From assembly GCF_041379045.1 (NCBI RefSeq), contig NZ_CP166871.1, positions 2,852,001 to 2,916,000 on the forward strand: DNA of 64,000 bases, written 5' to 3'. This stretch comes from Thalassotalea ponticola. Lineage in GTDB: Bacteria > Pseudomonadota > Gammaproteobacteria > Enterobacterales > Alteromonadaceae. Made by a program: the position numbers and the translations under genes. The notes beneath the pieces were generated by a model, which did no database searches, was not told where the DNA came from, and worked only from the letters and a program-made list of their open reading frames with translations. Below, piece after piece: positions 42,558 through 51,565 of the stretch (positions are counted from its first letter, which is position 1; each line of letters starts with the position of its first letter).

Positions 42558-43889
42558 CTACAAAATAAATCGGCTTAAATCTTCGTCTTCAACCAGAATG
42601 GTCAGTTTTGACTCAACATAGCTTTGATCGATGGTAATGGTTTCACCCGATTTCGCATCCGCTTGAAACGATAACTCTTCAATTAAGCGTTCCATCACCG
42701 TATGTAAGCGACGGGCACCGATGTTTTCCGTGGTTTCGTTGACCTGCCAAGCCGCTTTAGCGATGGCTTGAATACCGTCGTCGGTAAATTTAACCGATAC
42801 CCCTTCGGTGGCCAGTAGAGCGATATATTGCTCAGTTAATGACGCATTTGGCTCCGTTAATATACGCACGAAGTCGTCAACTGTTAACGCACTAAGCTCA
42901 ACGCGAATTGGCAATCGACCTTGTAATTCAGGAATGAGGTCACTTGGCTTAGACATTTGGAAGGCACCAGAGGCAATAAACAAAATGTGATCCGTTTTTA
43001 CCATACCGTGTTTGGTGCTCACCGTTGAGCCTTCAACCAGTGGCAGTAAGTCGCGCTGCACACCTTCACGTGAGACATCTGGACCACCCGACGCATCACT
43101 GCGCTTACAAATTTTATCGATTTCATCAATGAAGACGATACCGTTTTGTTCAACCGACTCTAACGCTTTGTCTTTCAAGTCTTCGTTATTAACCAATTTT
43201 GCCGCTTCTTCTTCTTGCAGCAACTTAAGCGCTTCTTTGATTTTCATCTTGCGCTTTTTGGTTTTGTCCGACGTCATGTTTTGAAACATGCTCTGCAATT
43301 GGTTGGTCATCTCTTCCATGCCAGGAGGTGCCATAATTTCCATACCAACTTGTGGCTGGCGAACCTCAATTTCAACCTCTTTGTCGTCTAAGTTACCTTC
43401 GCGTAACTTTTTGCGAAAGATTTGTCGCGTCGACGTATTATCAGCTGGCTCTACCTCACCAAAGGTATTTTTGGGGTTTGGCAATAAGATATCGAGTACG
43501 CGCTCTTCTGCCGCTTCTTCGGCTTTGTGCTTAACCCGTTCCATTTCCACTTCTTTGGTCAGCTTCATGCCCATATCGGTCAAATCGCGAATAATTGATT
43601 CAACTTCCTTACCAACGTAACCGACTTCGGTAAATTTAGTCGCTTCAACCTTAATAAACGGTGCATTGGCAAGTTTTGCCAAGCGACGCGCAATTTCAGT
43701 TTTACCAACCCCTGTTGGGCCAATCATTAAAATATTCTTCGGTGTAACTTCAGCGCGTAACTCATCGGCCAGCTGCATCCGACGCCAGCGATTACGCAGG
43801 GCAATAGCGACCGCCTTTTTAGCGTCGTCCTGGCCAATGATATGGCTATCTAATTCATGAACAATTTCACGAGGAGTCATATTTGACAT
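42558..43889 (-). CDS. hslU: ATPase subunit of the HslVU protease
   Basis: The 443 residues match E. coli HslU exactly in length. It starts [14 protein letters not shown], has Walker [16 protein letters not shown] (Lys63), an inserted I domain, Walker [14 protein letters not shown] and the C-terminal sensor-2 region ([16 protein letters not shown]). It unfolds substrates and feeds them to HslV, as a cytoplasmic heat-shock protease. It lies 50 bases after hslV and shares its promoter. A terminator follows. Confidence 0.97.
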   Translation of the reverse strand: MSNMTPREIVHELDSHIIGQDDAKKAVAIALRNRWRRMQLADELRAEVTPKNILMIGPTGVGKTEIARRLAKLANAPFIKVEATKFTEVGYVGKEVESIIRDLTDMGMKLTKEVEMERVKHKAEEAAEERVLDILLPNPKNTFGEVEPADNTSTRQIFRKKLREGNLDDKEVEIEVRQPQVGMEIMAPPGMEEMTNQLQSMFQNMTSDKTKKRKMKIKEALKLLQEEEAAKLVNNEDLKDKALESVEQNGIVFIDEIDKICKRSDASGGPDVSREGVQRDLLPLVEGSTVSTKHGMVKTDHILFIASGAFQMSKPSDLIPELQGRLPIRVELSALTVDDFVRILTEPNASLTEQYIALLATEGVSVKFTDDGIQAIAKAAWQVNETTENIGARRLHTVMERLIEELSFQADAKSGETITIDQSYVESKLTILVEDEDLSRFIL

Positions 43890-43939
43890 ATTATCTTCCT
43901 ATAATTATCCCGCTTAACAGCGATATAAGGGGATGATTG

Positions 43940-44458
43940 TTAAATTTCGTCGATAGTCTGGTGTAGGTTTGTGAACACACAAATATTGCCGGCAATGGTT
44001 AGCGATTTTTCAACAATTTCGCGAGCTGACAAGTCGGTATTTTCGAGTAAGGCAGTTGCCGCCGCTTGCGCGTAGTTACCGCCAGAGCCGATGGCAATTA
44101 AGTCGTTTTCTGGTTGCACCACATCGCCGTTACCGGTAATGATTAACGAGGCGGTTTCATCGGCCACCACTAACATTGCTTCGAGGCGACGCAAGGCGCG
44201 ATCGCTGCGCCAGTCTTTGGCCAGTTCCACCGCTGCGCGAGTTAAGTGACCTTGATGCACTTCCAGTTTGCTTTCCATGCGTTCAAACAAGGTAAACGCA
44301 TCGGCGGTACCTCCGGCAAATCCAGCTAAGACTTTCCCCTGATACAAACGGCGGACTTTCTTGGCATTACCTTTCATTACCGTATTGCCTAAACTGACTT
44401 GGCCGTCACCACCGATACATACTTTGCCATTGCGGCGAACAGAAACTATGGTTGTCAC
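43940..44458 (-). CDS. hslV: Proteolytic subunit of the HslVU protease
   Basis: The 172-residue protein starts [20 protein letters not shown]. After Met removal the N-terminal Thr is the nucleophile of the proteasome-like fold. The segments [20 protein letters not shown] and [20 protein letters not shown] are conserved. It forms a double hexamer that HslU caps. A sigma-32-like promoter and an inverted repeat lie upstream. Confidence 0.97.
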   Translation of the reverse strand: MTTIVSVRRNGKVCIGGDGQVSLGNTVMKGNAKKVRRLYQGKVLAGFAGGTADAFTLFERMESKLEVHQGHLTRAAVELAKDWRSDRALRRLEAMLVVADETASLIITGNGDVVQPENDLIAIGSGGNYAQAAATALLENTDLSAREIVEKSLTIAGNICVFTNLHQTIDEI

Positions 44459-44480
44459 ATCGAACCTCTACAAATAAAAA

Positions 44481-44521
44481 CCGAAGTTCACCCAAAAGCG
44501 GATTTTGCGGTACGACTTCGG
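44481..44521 (-). promoter_or_regulatory. Leader hairpin of hslVU
   Basis: CCGAAGT / ACTTCGG arms at 44481-44487 and 44515-44521 enclose a second partial stem (CCAAAA / TTTTG). The structure lies in the 5' untranslated leader, 22 bases before the hslV start. E. coli hslVU also has a 5'-leader inverted repeat that affects message stability, so a similar role is plausible. Confidence 0.55.
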
Positions 44522-44544
44522 CTAAAAATATCTACTTGTAAATC

Positions 44545-44574
44545 AATGTGGGAATGAAGAAGCGTTTTTTCAAG
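44545..44574 (-). promoter_or_regulatory. Sigma-32-like heat-shock promoter of hslVU
   Basis: On the minus strand CTTGAAA (44574-44568) is an exact -35, and after 15 bases CCCACATT (44552-44545) is close to the -10 consensus CCCCATNT. The -35 overlaps the stop codon of the upstream SPOR-domain gene. HslVU is a known heat-shock operon. Confidence 0.65.
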
Positions 44575-45163
44575 TCCAAAGCCAAATTTGGCAATGATTA
44601 ATCTGACTGCGACGCAAGGTATGCTTCGCCTTTTCGGCTAAACGTTTGCGCTCAAATGGTCCTAACACCACTTTGTACCAGACCCCATTCTTGCCTTCTG
44701 TGCGACGCACGTCACTGGCATAACCGGCAAAGGCTATTTTCGCCTTCACCGTATCGGCTTGGCTCTTGGTGCGGAACGAACCGCACTGCATTTGATAAGG
44801 GCCTTTTTGCTCTACCTCATACTCACCGACTTCAACCTTTTTATCTTTTAAACCTTCCATGTAGGTCCACTTGTCATCAGGTAACGGCGGAATATCGCTT
44901 TCTTGTGCTGTTGCTGAGGTATTGGTGTTACTCGCTGATGCCTTTTTACTGACGGTAGTAACGTCGTCAGCTGGCGCTTGCGGCGCATTGTCGATCATCA
45001 GCTTCAAACCAACAGCAAATACTGCCGAAACCGCTGCGATTAAAAACAGGTAGCGCTTGGTTTTTGGCGGGTTTTGGTTTGCCTTGGCTTTTTTATTTCG
45101 AGTCGAAGTGGTTGTTTTTTTCTTGGCTCTCGGTTTCCGAGCAACATAATCTTGATGAGCCAT
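44570..45163 (-). CDS. ftsN: SPOR-domain cell-division protein (FtsN-like)
   Basis: The 197-residue protein has a basic cytoplasmic tail (KPRAKKKTTTSTRNKKAK), one membrane helix (YLFLIAAVSAVFAVGLKLMI), a low-complexity periplasmic linker and a C-terminal SPOR domain starting near YQMQCGSFRTKSQADTV and containing VWYKVVLGPFERKRLA. SPOR domains bind denuded peptidoglycan at the septum. FtsN triggers septal wall synthesis. The placement between priA and hslVU is the standard one for FtsN in gammaproteobacteria. The protein is shorter than E. coli FtsN (319), mainly in the linker. Confidence 0.85.
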   Translation of the reverse strand: MAHQDYVARKPRAKKKTTTSTRNKKAKANQNPPKTKRYLFLIAAVSAVFAVGLKLMIDNAPQAPADDVTTVSKKASASNTNTSATAQESDIPPLPDDKWTYMEGLKDKKVEVGEYEVEQKGPYQMQCGSFRTKSQADTVKAKIAFAGYASDVRRTEGKNGVWYKVVLGPFERKRLAEKAKHTLRRSQINHCQIWLWT

Positions 45164-45324
45164 AGCGCATTCACTCTCATTTACTAGAGCCTAGGATCAA
45201 CAGACCCTAGTGCTTTAATTTTTTTATGGTTATTAGCGGTGATTTTAACCTAGCGTCAGTTAAAGTACAGCCCTTTTATTGACAACCGGCATATCGATTT
45301 GGACGCTGAGTGGCAAACGGCCTG

Positions 45325-47595
45325 CTACCAAGTCAACTCTTGTGGATCAATATCCACCGACCAGCGGACTTTGTTTTTATTTGGATGCTGCTCTATCTGT
45401 TCAATAATTTGTTGCACTGCCTGATGCAAAGTCTTGCGTTGAGCTGATTGCAATAACAAGTGATAACGGTACTTACCGGCTTTTTTTTCCATTGGTGGCG
45501 GTATCGGCCCGCTGACCATGCACTCGCTACCCGCGTGCTGAGCAACATCGCGCAACAGTGACTGTGGCAACTGCGGTTTGTTGGCTTGCGCTCGAAATAA
45601 CGCCTGAAATGTATACGGGGGCATCAACGCCTGTTGACGTTCAGTTAGGGCAAACTGAGCAAAATGGCCATAGCCATTATTGACTAAATCTTGCAGTAAC
45701 GGATGGTCAGGGTAATGGGTCTGTACGTAAACTTTGCCTTTTTTACTTTCGCGACCTGCTCGGCCTGCCACTTGCACCAATAATTGCGCCATGTGCTCTG
45801 GCGCGCGAAAGTCATAGCTGAACAGCGCCCCATCGACATCGAGCACGGCAACCAAGGTCACATTGGCAAAGTGATGACCTTTGGCCAACATTTGAGTGCC
45901 AACGAGAATGTGATGCTCGTTGTTATTTACCTGTTGTAACAATCGCGCCAGCTCGCCTTTTTTTCGCGTGCTGTCGCGATCAATTCGCACCGAGGAGTAA
46001 TTTGGAAACAACTCGTTTAATCGCTGCTCTAATTGTTCGGTGCCCTGCCCTAATGTTTTCAAGCGAATACTGCCACACTGCTGGCACTGTTTAACTATGC
46101 GTTTTTGACTACCGCAGTGATGGCACATAAGCAGCCCTTGGTTTTGATGCAGCGTGTATGGTTTATCGCAGCGCTGACAATGGCATATCCAATGACACTC
46201 TTGACAGCTAATCGCCGGTGCAAACCCGCGTCGATTGAGAAACAACAGCACTTGTTCATCTTTGGCTAAGGTTTGTTCAATCGCCAACTTCAACCGTGAC
46301 GACAAACCAAATTCAATGACGTCTTTGCTCATATCTATTAGCTCGACATCGGCAAACTGACTGTTACCCGCCCTTTTGGTCAACTGATGATATTGATATT
46401 TTTTCGCATTGGCGTTGTGCAGTGTTTCCAACGCCGGTGTCGCACTACCAAGTACGATGGGGATATTTAGCTGACGGGCGCGAAGTACGGCAATATCGCG
46501 CGCGTGATAGCGAAAGCCTTCTTGTTGCTTGAATGAGCCATCGTGCTCCTCGTCAATGACAATCAGCCCGGGATTTAACATCGGGGTAAACACCCCAGAG
46601 CGAGTAGCAATAACGATTGCCGCCCTCCCCGACTTGCTCTGCAACCACGTTTGCAGGCGCTCTTTATCGCTAAGTGCCGAGTGATGCAAGGCCACAGGAA
46701 CGGCAAAACGTTTTTCAAAACGCCCCAACGTTTGAGGGGTTAAGCCGATTTCAGGTACCAGTACCAACACTTGCTTGTTCTGCTCTAACACTTTTTCAAT
46801 GAGTTGCAGGTACACTTCGGTTTTGCCGCTGCCCGTAACCCCATCAATTAAATGACATGAAAACGACTGTAACTGGCTACCAATCGCACTAATTACCAAC
46901 GACTGCTCCAGAGACAATCGCGGCTTGTTTGCCTGTTGAACTTGACCTGACTGAAATTGATAACGTTGTTCGGTGACTTGCCCTTGTTCGAGTAAGCCTT
47001 TATTAACCAGAGCATTGAGTTGCGTTTTATTAAAGCCCGCCATGCGAATTTCTGGCCAGGTGAGTTGTTTTTGATCGGCGAAGTAATCGAGTAACGCTAA
47101 TTGCTGGTGTGCATTGGCACTGATTTGCGCTTTGCATTGCTCAAACTCAGCGACAGTCAATTGTGAGTGTTTAGACCAACATGGCGTTGGCTCGATATCA
47201 ACTGGCTCCACTTGTCGCAATAAGGTTGGCAGTGCCGATGCTATCACTTCCCCCACGGGGTGGTGATAATACTGGCTGACGCGCTGTAAAAATTGCACTT
47301 GTAGCTCGGTAAAATTACCTTGACTGGGTAGGACGTCGATGATCGATTTTATTTTATCCGTTGCTAACCCCGCTTGCTGGTGCGTGGTTATCACTACGCC
47401 GATTAACTGTCGGTTGGCAAATGGCACCAACACCCGAGCGCCAATGACTATCTGAGCATCGACTAACAGAGGGTCTGCGCGATAAGTAAACGTTTGTCGC
47501 ATTGGCACAGGGAGTGCGACCTCAATAAATATGTCCTTGTCTGACAAAACAATATCATTTTCATTGGCTAAATTAATGACTTGTATTGTGACCAT
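45325..47595 (-). CDS. priA: Primosomal protein N' (replication restart helicase)
   Basis: PriA of about 756 residues. The order is an N-terminal DNA-binding domain (FIEVALPVPMRQTFTYR), Walker A LIDGVTGSGKTEVYLQL, the DEEH box VIDEEHDGSFKQQEG, and then a zinc-binding block with eight cysteines starting CQECHWICHCQRC. The helicase C domain contains VQVAGRAGRESKKGKVYVQT. It rebuilds replication forks away from the origin. The start is uncertain: ATG 47595 is used, the frame opens at 47631, and a TTG at 47547 would also fit the family. It is divergent from rpmE. Confidence 0.95.
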   Translation of the reverse strand: MVTIQVINLANENDIVLSDKDIFIEVALPVPMRQTFTYRADPLLVDAQIVIGARVLVPFANRQLIGVVITTHQQAGLATDKIKSIIDVLPSQGNFTELQVQFLQRVSQYYHHPVGEVIASALPTLLRQVEPVDIEPTPCWSKHSQLTVAEFEQCKAQISANAHQQLALLDYFADQKQLTWPEIRMAGFNKTQLNALVNKGLLEQGQVTEQRYQFQSGQVQQANKPRLSLEQSLVISAIGSQLQSFSCHLIDGVTGSGKTEVYLQLIEKVLEQNKQVLVLVPEIGLTPQTLGRFEKRFAVPVALHHSALSDKERLQTWLQSKSGRAAIVIATRSGVFTPMLNPGLIVIDEEHDGSFKQQEGFRYHARDIAVLRARQLNIPIVLGSATPALETLHNANAKKYQYHQLTKRAGNSQFADVELIDMSKDVIEFGLSSRLKLAIEQTLAKDEQVLLFLNRRGFAPAISCQECHWICHCQRCDKPYTLHQNQGLLMCHHCGSQKRIVKQCQQCGSIRLKTLGQGTEQLEQRLNELFPNYSSVRIDRDSTRKKGELARLLQQVNNNEHHILVGTQMLAKGHHFANVTLVAVLDVDGALFSYDFRAPEHMAQLLVQVAGRAGRESKKGKVYVQTHYPDHPLLQDLVNNGYGHFAQFALTERQQALMPPYTFQALFRAQANKPQLPQSLLRDVAQHAGSECMVSGPIPPPMEKKAGKYRYHLLLQSAQRKTLHQAVQQIIEQIEQHPNKNKVRWSVDIDPQELTW

Positions 47596-47658
47596 TAAAC
47601 AGATATTTGCCAAGTGAAAATAAGTGCGCAAAAAATGTCACATCTGTGCATAATTTAG

Positions 47659-47687
47659 TTGAACATTGGTTTGCTATCACGTATTAT
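47659..47687 (+). promoter_or_regulatory. rpmE promoter
   Basis: The -35 TTGAAC (47659-47664), a 17-base spacer and the -10 TATTAT (47682-47687) are followed by the GC-rich discriminator GCGCACC. That discriminator is expected for growth-rate-controlled ribosomal genes. The start codon of rpmE is about 70 bases downstream. Confidence 0.75.
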
Positions 47688-47763
47688 GCGCACCCTAAAA
47701 TGTAACTCGTATGGTGTCTGGCAAAAGATCAGATAGCGATACGGCCTAAATAGAGGTTATCCC

Positions 47764-47979
47764 ATGAAAGAAGGTATTCACCCTAACTACGTAGCTATCA
47801 AGGCAAACTGTTCTTGTGGCAACGTGATCGAAACGCGTTCAACGGTCGCTAAAGATCTTAACTTGGACGTATGTTCAGAATGTCACCCATTCTACACTGG
47901 TAAGCAAAAAGCTGCTGAAACTGGTGGTCGTGTTGACAAATTCAACAAGCGTTTCAACATGCTTGGTGGTAAGAAGTAA
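47764..47979 (+). CDS. rpmE: 50S ribosomal protein L31 (zinc-binding form)
   Basis: The 71-residue protein starts [20 protein letters not shown]. It has four cysteines (16, 18, 37 and 40), so it is the C+ zinc-binding form of L31. The C-terminal segment [17 protein letters not shown] is typical. L31 joins the central protuberance of the large subunit to the head of the small subunit. GAGGTTATCCC precedes the ATG. A Rho-independent terminator follows 25 bases later. Confidence 0.97.
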   Translation: MKEGIHPNYVAIKANCSCGNVIETRSTVAKDLNLDVCSECHPFYTGKQKAAETGGRVDKFNKRFNMLGGKK

Positions 47980-48003
47980 TAATTACTTCGACCGAAGAGT
48001 TTT

Positions 48004-48030
48004 AAAAAAGGCGCTCAGGCGCCTTTTTTG
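48004..48030. terminator. Terminator of rpmE
   Basis: AAAAAGGCGC and GCGCCTTTTT pair around a four-base loop, followed by T. It is symmetric enough to work in both directions. Confidence 0.88.
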
Positions 48031-48368
48031 CTTTTTGCAACCAAATTCACCACCACTCGCTTTTTTGCCAAATCCCTTATCTCTACACATCAACCCGCTG
48101 CTCTCATCAATGTACCAACACGCTTTGGGTAACACTCGCTCAGGCGCCTGTTTTGTTGCCACGGTCATACCAACTCTTTAAACACTCAACATTTGCATTA
48201 GTTACAGTGAGTTGCACGAAATTTTTTGTTAGCCCAAGCGTTTTGGTTCCAAATTTACTGCCGCGTTAGCAACTTTATTGCAATATATCTCTCTGACATA
48301 CAAACAATATTTGAAATTTGTCTTAAAATTTAAAATACTAACGTAAAACATATATGTAAAAATAGACT
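48031..48368. other. Gene-free region upstream of the six-gene operon
   Basis: No supported gene. A second CTCAGGCGCC (48141-48150) repeats the terminator core. A/T-rich sequence just before 48369 may contain the operon promoter, but I could not define it. A 61-codon frame on the minus strand runs through the rpmE terminator and is probably not real. Confidence 0.45.
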
Positions 48369-49097
48369 ATGCTTAAGCACCTTGTTCCGCTAGCCGTGAT
48401 AACGGCTATAAGTGGCTGTATGATGACATCTGAGCCACACCCGAAAACAGTTGAGCAAATCAACACTCTACAAAATTCGTTACAGCGCGTTGAAACCAAC
48501 CTGTCAACGGCGATAACCAGTAATTGTCAGCAAGACAACAATGCCTTGCTAGAAGACTTTATGACGCGCTTAGAGCAGCAACAACAGCCTTCTCCTAAAG
48601 AAATAGTCTATGTCGAGCGCTGTACCGCCGAGCAACAAACTCAAGCAGCCGCGAGTAGTAATCCAGCCACTGCCAATAATTCAGGCAAGTTTACCGTTGG
48701 CGCGGTTGAAAGCGTCTATTTCAGCAAAGAAAAGCTTCGTTTTGATGCCCGCATTGATACTGGAGCGGTGACCTCTTCGTTAGGGGTCTATAATGAAACT
48801 CGATTTGAACGCGATGGCGATAAGTGGGTGCGATTTCAACTGGAAGACAAAGAGGACGCGTTAACATACGAGTATCCTGTAGAGCGCATTATCCGCATTA
48901 TCCAGCAAACCAGTAGCAGTGCTGATCGACGACCGGTAATAAAAATGCGATTTAAGTTGGGCCAGGAAAAATATCGCGCAGAGTTCTCGCTTGCCGATCG
49001 TGATCACTTAGATTATCAAGTACTTATAGGTCGCGAATTTTTAACCGATATAGCCGTTGTTGATGTCAGTGCAAAATACCTACAAGGTGGAGAATAA
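48369..49097 (+). CDS. Retropepsin-like lipoprotein (ATP-dependent zinc protease family)
   Basis: The 242-residue protein has a lipoprotein signal ending in ISGC. A Gln-rich helical linker of about 80 residues follows, and then a retropepsin-like domain with the aspartyl motif ARIDTGAVTSSLG (Asp130) and the closing strand VLIGREFLTDIAVVDV. The family (PF05618) is named for an ATP-dependent zinc protease but looks like a single-domain aspartic protease. It is known to cluster with RimK-like ATP-grasp ligases, as here. The location is the periplasm, anchored to a membrane. It is the first gene of a six-gene run. The next gene starts three bases after its stop. Confidence 0.82.
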   Translation: MLKHLVPLAVITAISGCMMTSEPHPKTVEQINTLQNSLQRVETNLSTAITSNCQQDNNALLEDFMTRLEQQQQPSPKEIVYVERCTAEQQTQAAASSNPATANNSGKFTVGAVESVYFSKEKLRFDARIDTGAVTSSLGVYNETRFERDGDKWVRFQLEDKEDALTYEYPVERIIRIIQQTSSSADRRPVIKMRFKLGQEKYRAEFSLADRDHLDYQVLIGREFLTDIAVVDVSAKYLQGGE

Positions 49098-49099
49098 CG

Positions 49100-50602
49100 T
49101 TGACTTCTCGCAAACCGTTTTTGCTGCTTGTAGGCCTGCTTTTTATCGTAGGCATATCCAGTATTTATCACCGCCACACCAAAATGGGTGTCCCTCTCAC
49201 CCCTGGTGAGCAAATTGATATATGGCAAATAGAAGCTGAAATAGAATTTACCGCTACAGGTAATCCGGTCACCGCTAAATTGACCTTACCCAAAGACAAT
49301 CGCTTTACCTTGGTTGATGAGTTCACCGCATCACCCGGCTACGGTATGCATATTTCGCGCGAAGAAAAGGCGCCATCGGTAACCTGGAGTAAGCGCGAGG
49401 CAGAGGGTAAGCAACGGCTCTATTACCAAGCGTCGGTAAAGCGCGCCATTGATCCAGCCCCGCAACCAGCGCCCACGGGCAGCAAAGATGTTGAAGTGCT
49501 CACCGAACCTTTGCAAAGTTCGCTAAACGATTTATTTAAAAAGATCTTTTCTCGTTCTGGTGACAATGCATCGCTGGTGATGCAGGCGCGCCAGGCGCTA
49601 AATTCTGATGACCAAGATGTCGCCATTCTCAAATCCAGCCACTCAAAGAGCAGTATTTTTACCAAGTTGATGTTAATGGCAGAAATTCCCACGCAAATGG
49701 TTCGCGGTCTGGTACTCGAGGATGGTCGACGCAAACAAAGCTTAATTCCATTAGTGCAAATTTACTTTGATGAGCAATGGCACTTGTTGGATATTGAGTC
49801 GGACGTTTTTGATGATGAATTGCCCGTATTAGTATGGCAGCAAGGGGCGCCATCTTTACTTGATGTGGTTGGTGGACGCAATTCCAAAGTACAGTTTTCA
49901 ATAAGTAAAACCACCACCAGTGCTGTTATTGAAGCCAATAATGCGGCCACCAAAGGCGACTTCTTTGACTTTGGTTTATACCAATTGCCCCTCGCCGAGC
50001 AAAATTTATTCAAGGGCATTTTACTGTTGCCGATTGGTGCATTAGTGGTGGTCTTTTTACGAGTTATTATTGGCTTAAAGTGCAGCGGTACATTTATGCC
50101 GATACTTATCGCCACCTCGTTTATTCAAACCGAGTTACTCAACGGTGTGATTGGCTTTTTGCTGATTGTCTCTGCCGGTTTGCTGATTCGTTCTTACCTA
50201 TCACACTTAAATTTGTTACTTGTGTCGAGGATTTCGGCCGTGGTTATCGTGGTGATAGGCATAATTACCGTATTTACCGTATTTGCGTTTCGCATGGGAC
50301 TCACCGAAGCATTAACCATTACCTTTTTCCCGATGATTATTATGGCGTGGACCATTGAAAGAATGAGTATCCTTTGGGAAGAAGAAGGTGGGAAAGAAGT
50401 CTTAATACAAGGCTCGGGATCAATGATTGTGGCTGTGGTCGCATACTTATTGATGGACAATTACCTGATCCGCCACTGGGCATTTAATTTTCTTGGTGTA
50501 CACGCCATTGTGATGGCTTTAATTTTAATGATGGGACAATACACCGGGTATCGCCTACTTGAGTTGCGTCGCTTTCGTCCGATGGCCGAAGACACCCCGT
50601 AA
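49100..50602 (+). CDS. Inactive-transglutaminase protein with seven membrane helices
   Basis: The 500-residue protein has one N-terminal helix (FLLLVGLLFIVGISSIY), a periplasmic domain of about 270 residues related to transglutaminases (KLMLMAEIPTQMVRGLVLED and YFDEQWHLLDIESDVFDD), and a C-terminal block of about seven helices starting near ILLLPIGALVVVFLRVI. The domain appears to lack the catalytic Cys of true transglutaminases, as the family name says. It probably binds a peptide or sugar-peptide outside and passes a signal or substrate inward. The start is TTG, with GGTGGAG upstream. Confidence 0.8.
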   Translation: MTSRKPFLLLVGLLFIVGISSIYHRHTKMGVPLTPGEQIDIWQIEAEIEFTATGNPVTAKLTLPKDNRFTLVDEFTASPGYGMHISREEKAPSVTWSKREAEGKQRLYYQASVKRAIDPAPQPAPTGSKDVEVLTEPLQSSLNDLFKKIFSRSGDNASLVMQARQALNSDDQDVAILKSSHSKSSIFTKLMLMAEIPTQMVRGLVLEDGRRKQSLIPLVQIYFDEQWHLLDIESDVFDDELPVLVWQQGAPSLLDVVGGRNSKVQFSISKTTTSAVIEANNAATKGDFFDFGLYQLPLAEQNLFKGILLLPIGALVVVFLRVIIGLKCSGTFMPILIATSFIQTELLNGVIGFLLIVSAGLLIRSYLSHLNLLLVSRISAVVIVVIGIITVFTVFAFRMGLTEALTITFFPMIIMAWTIERMSILWEEEGGKEVLIQGSGSMIVAVVAYLLMDNYLIRHWAFNFLGVHAIVMALILMMGQYTGYRLLELRRFRPMAEDTP

Positions 50603-51565
50603 ATGAGATCGTCTATGTTTAACTTTGCCAACCCCTTTAAACTTCGAGACCGCGGTGTCATGGGGATGAATCGACGCAATTTTTCCTATATTAGTCGTTA
50701 TAACGATCGCGCCTTGTATCCCAATGTTGATGACAAACTAAAAACCAAACACTTAGCCTTAGAGCACGGTATTGCCGTTCCCGATTTGCTCGGAGTCATT
50801 CGCCAGCAACACGAAGTCAATCACGTGTTTGATATTCTCGACAAGCACAACGGCTTTTGTATTAAACCGGCCAAAGGCAGCGGCGGGAAAGGGATTTTAG
50901 TCATTTTAAAAACAGATGAAAATGGCTACATGAAAGCCAGTGGCGACTATGTAACGCGAGATGAAGTGATTCGTCACGTCAGTAATATTCTTGCCGGTTT
51001 GTTTAGTTTAGGTGGTGCCGCTGACGTTGCAGTTATCGAAGCGCTAATCGAATTTGATCCGGTGTTTAAGGGGTTAAGTCACGAAGGGGTGCCCGATATT
51101 CGCTTGATCGTATTTCAAGGTTATCCGATGATGGCGATGCTGCGCTTAGCTACTCACGCCAGCGATGGCAAAGCCAACTTGCACCAAGGCGCAGTCGGCG
51201 TTGGTATCAATGTCGCTACGGGCAAAGCCAAACGCGCGGTGCAATACGACAAACCCATTCTCACTCACCCCGATACACAGATGACCTTTGCCGACATTCA
51301 AATTCACAACTGGGACAGCTTGTTACACCTTGCTGCCGGTTGTTTTGAAATGTCTGGATTGGGCTACCTCGGTGCTGATATCGTGCTGGATAAGCAAAAA
51401 GGCCCTATGGTATTAGAGCTCAATGCTCGGCCGGGTTTGGCCATTCAAATAGCCAATGGCATGGGTATGCTACCGCGCTTGCGACAACTGGAAACGCTCG
51501 ATCACAAGCGGCGAAAAAGCATTGCCGAGCGAGTCGATTATGCGAAGAGTCATTTCAACGATTAA
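50603..51565 (+). CDS. RimK-like ATP-grasp ligase (alpha-L-glutamate ligase-like)
   Basis: The 320-residue protein has the ATP-grasp segments GFCIKPAKGSGGKGILVIL and GPMVLELNARPGLAIQIANG. The second has the Glu and Asn that bind magnesium and ATP. Related enzymes (RimK) add glutamate to protein or cofactor ends through an acyl-phosphate. The substrate here is unknown. The gene starts immediately after the stop of the membrane-protein gene, and its 3' end overlaps the peptidase gene. A second start at MFNFANPFK is equally possible. Confidence 0.85.
   Translation: MRSSMFNFANPFKLRDRGVMGMNRRNFSYISRYNDRALYPNVDDKLKTKHLALEHGIAVPDLLGVIRQQHEVNHVFDILDKHNGFCIKPAKGSGGKGILVILKTDENGYMKASGDYVTRDEVIRHVSNILAGLFSLGGAADVAVIEALIEFDPVFKGLSHEGVPDIRLIVFQGYPMMAMLRLATHASDGKANLHQGAVGVGINVATGKAKRAVQYDKPILTHPDTQMTFADIQIHNWDSLLHLAAGCFEMSGLGYLGADIVLDKQKGPMVLELNARPGLAIQIANGMGMLPRLRQLETLDHKRRKSIAERVDYAKSHFND

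Noticed and set aside
47983..48168. 61-codon frame on the minus strand downstream of rpmE
   Set aside because: It runs through the rpmE terminator, which explains its basic end, and has no ribosome binding site or family likeness.
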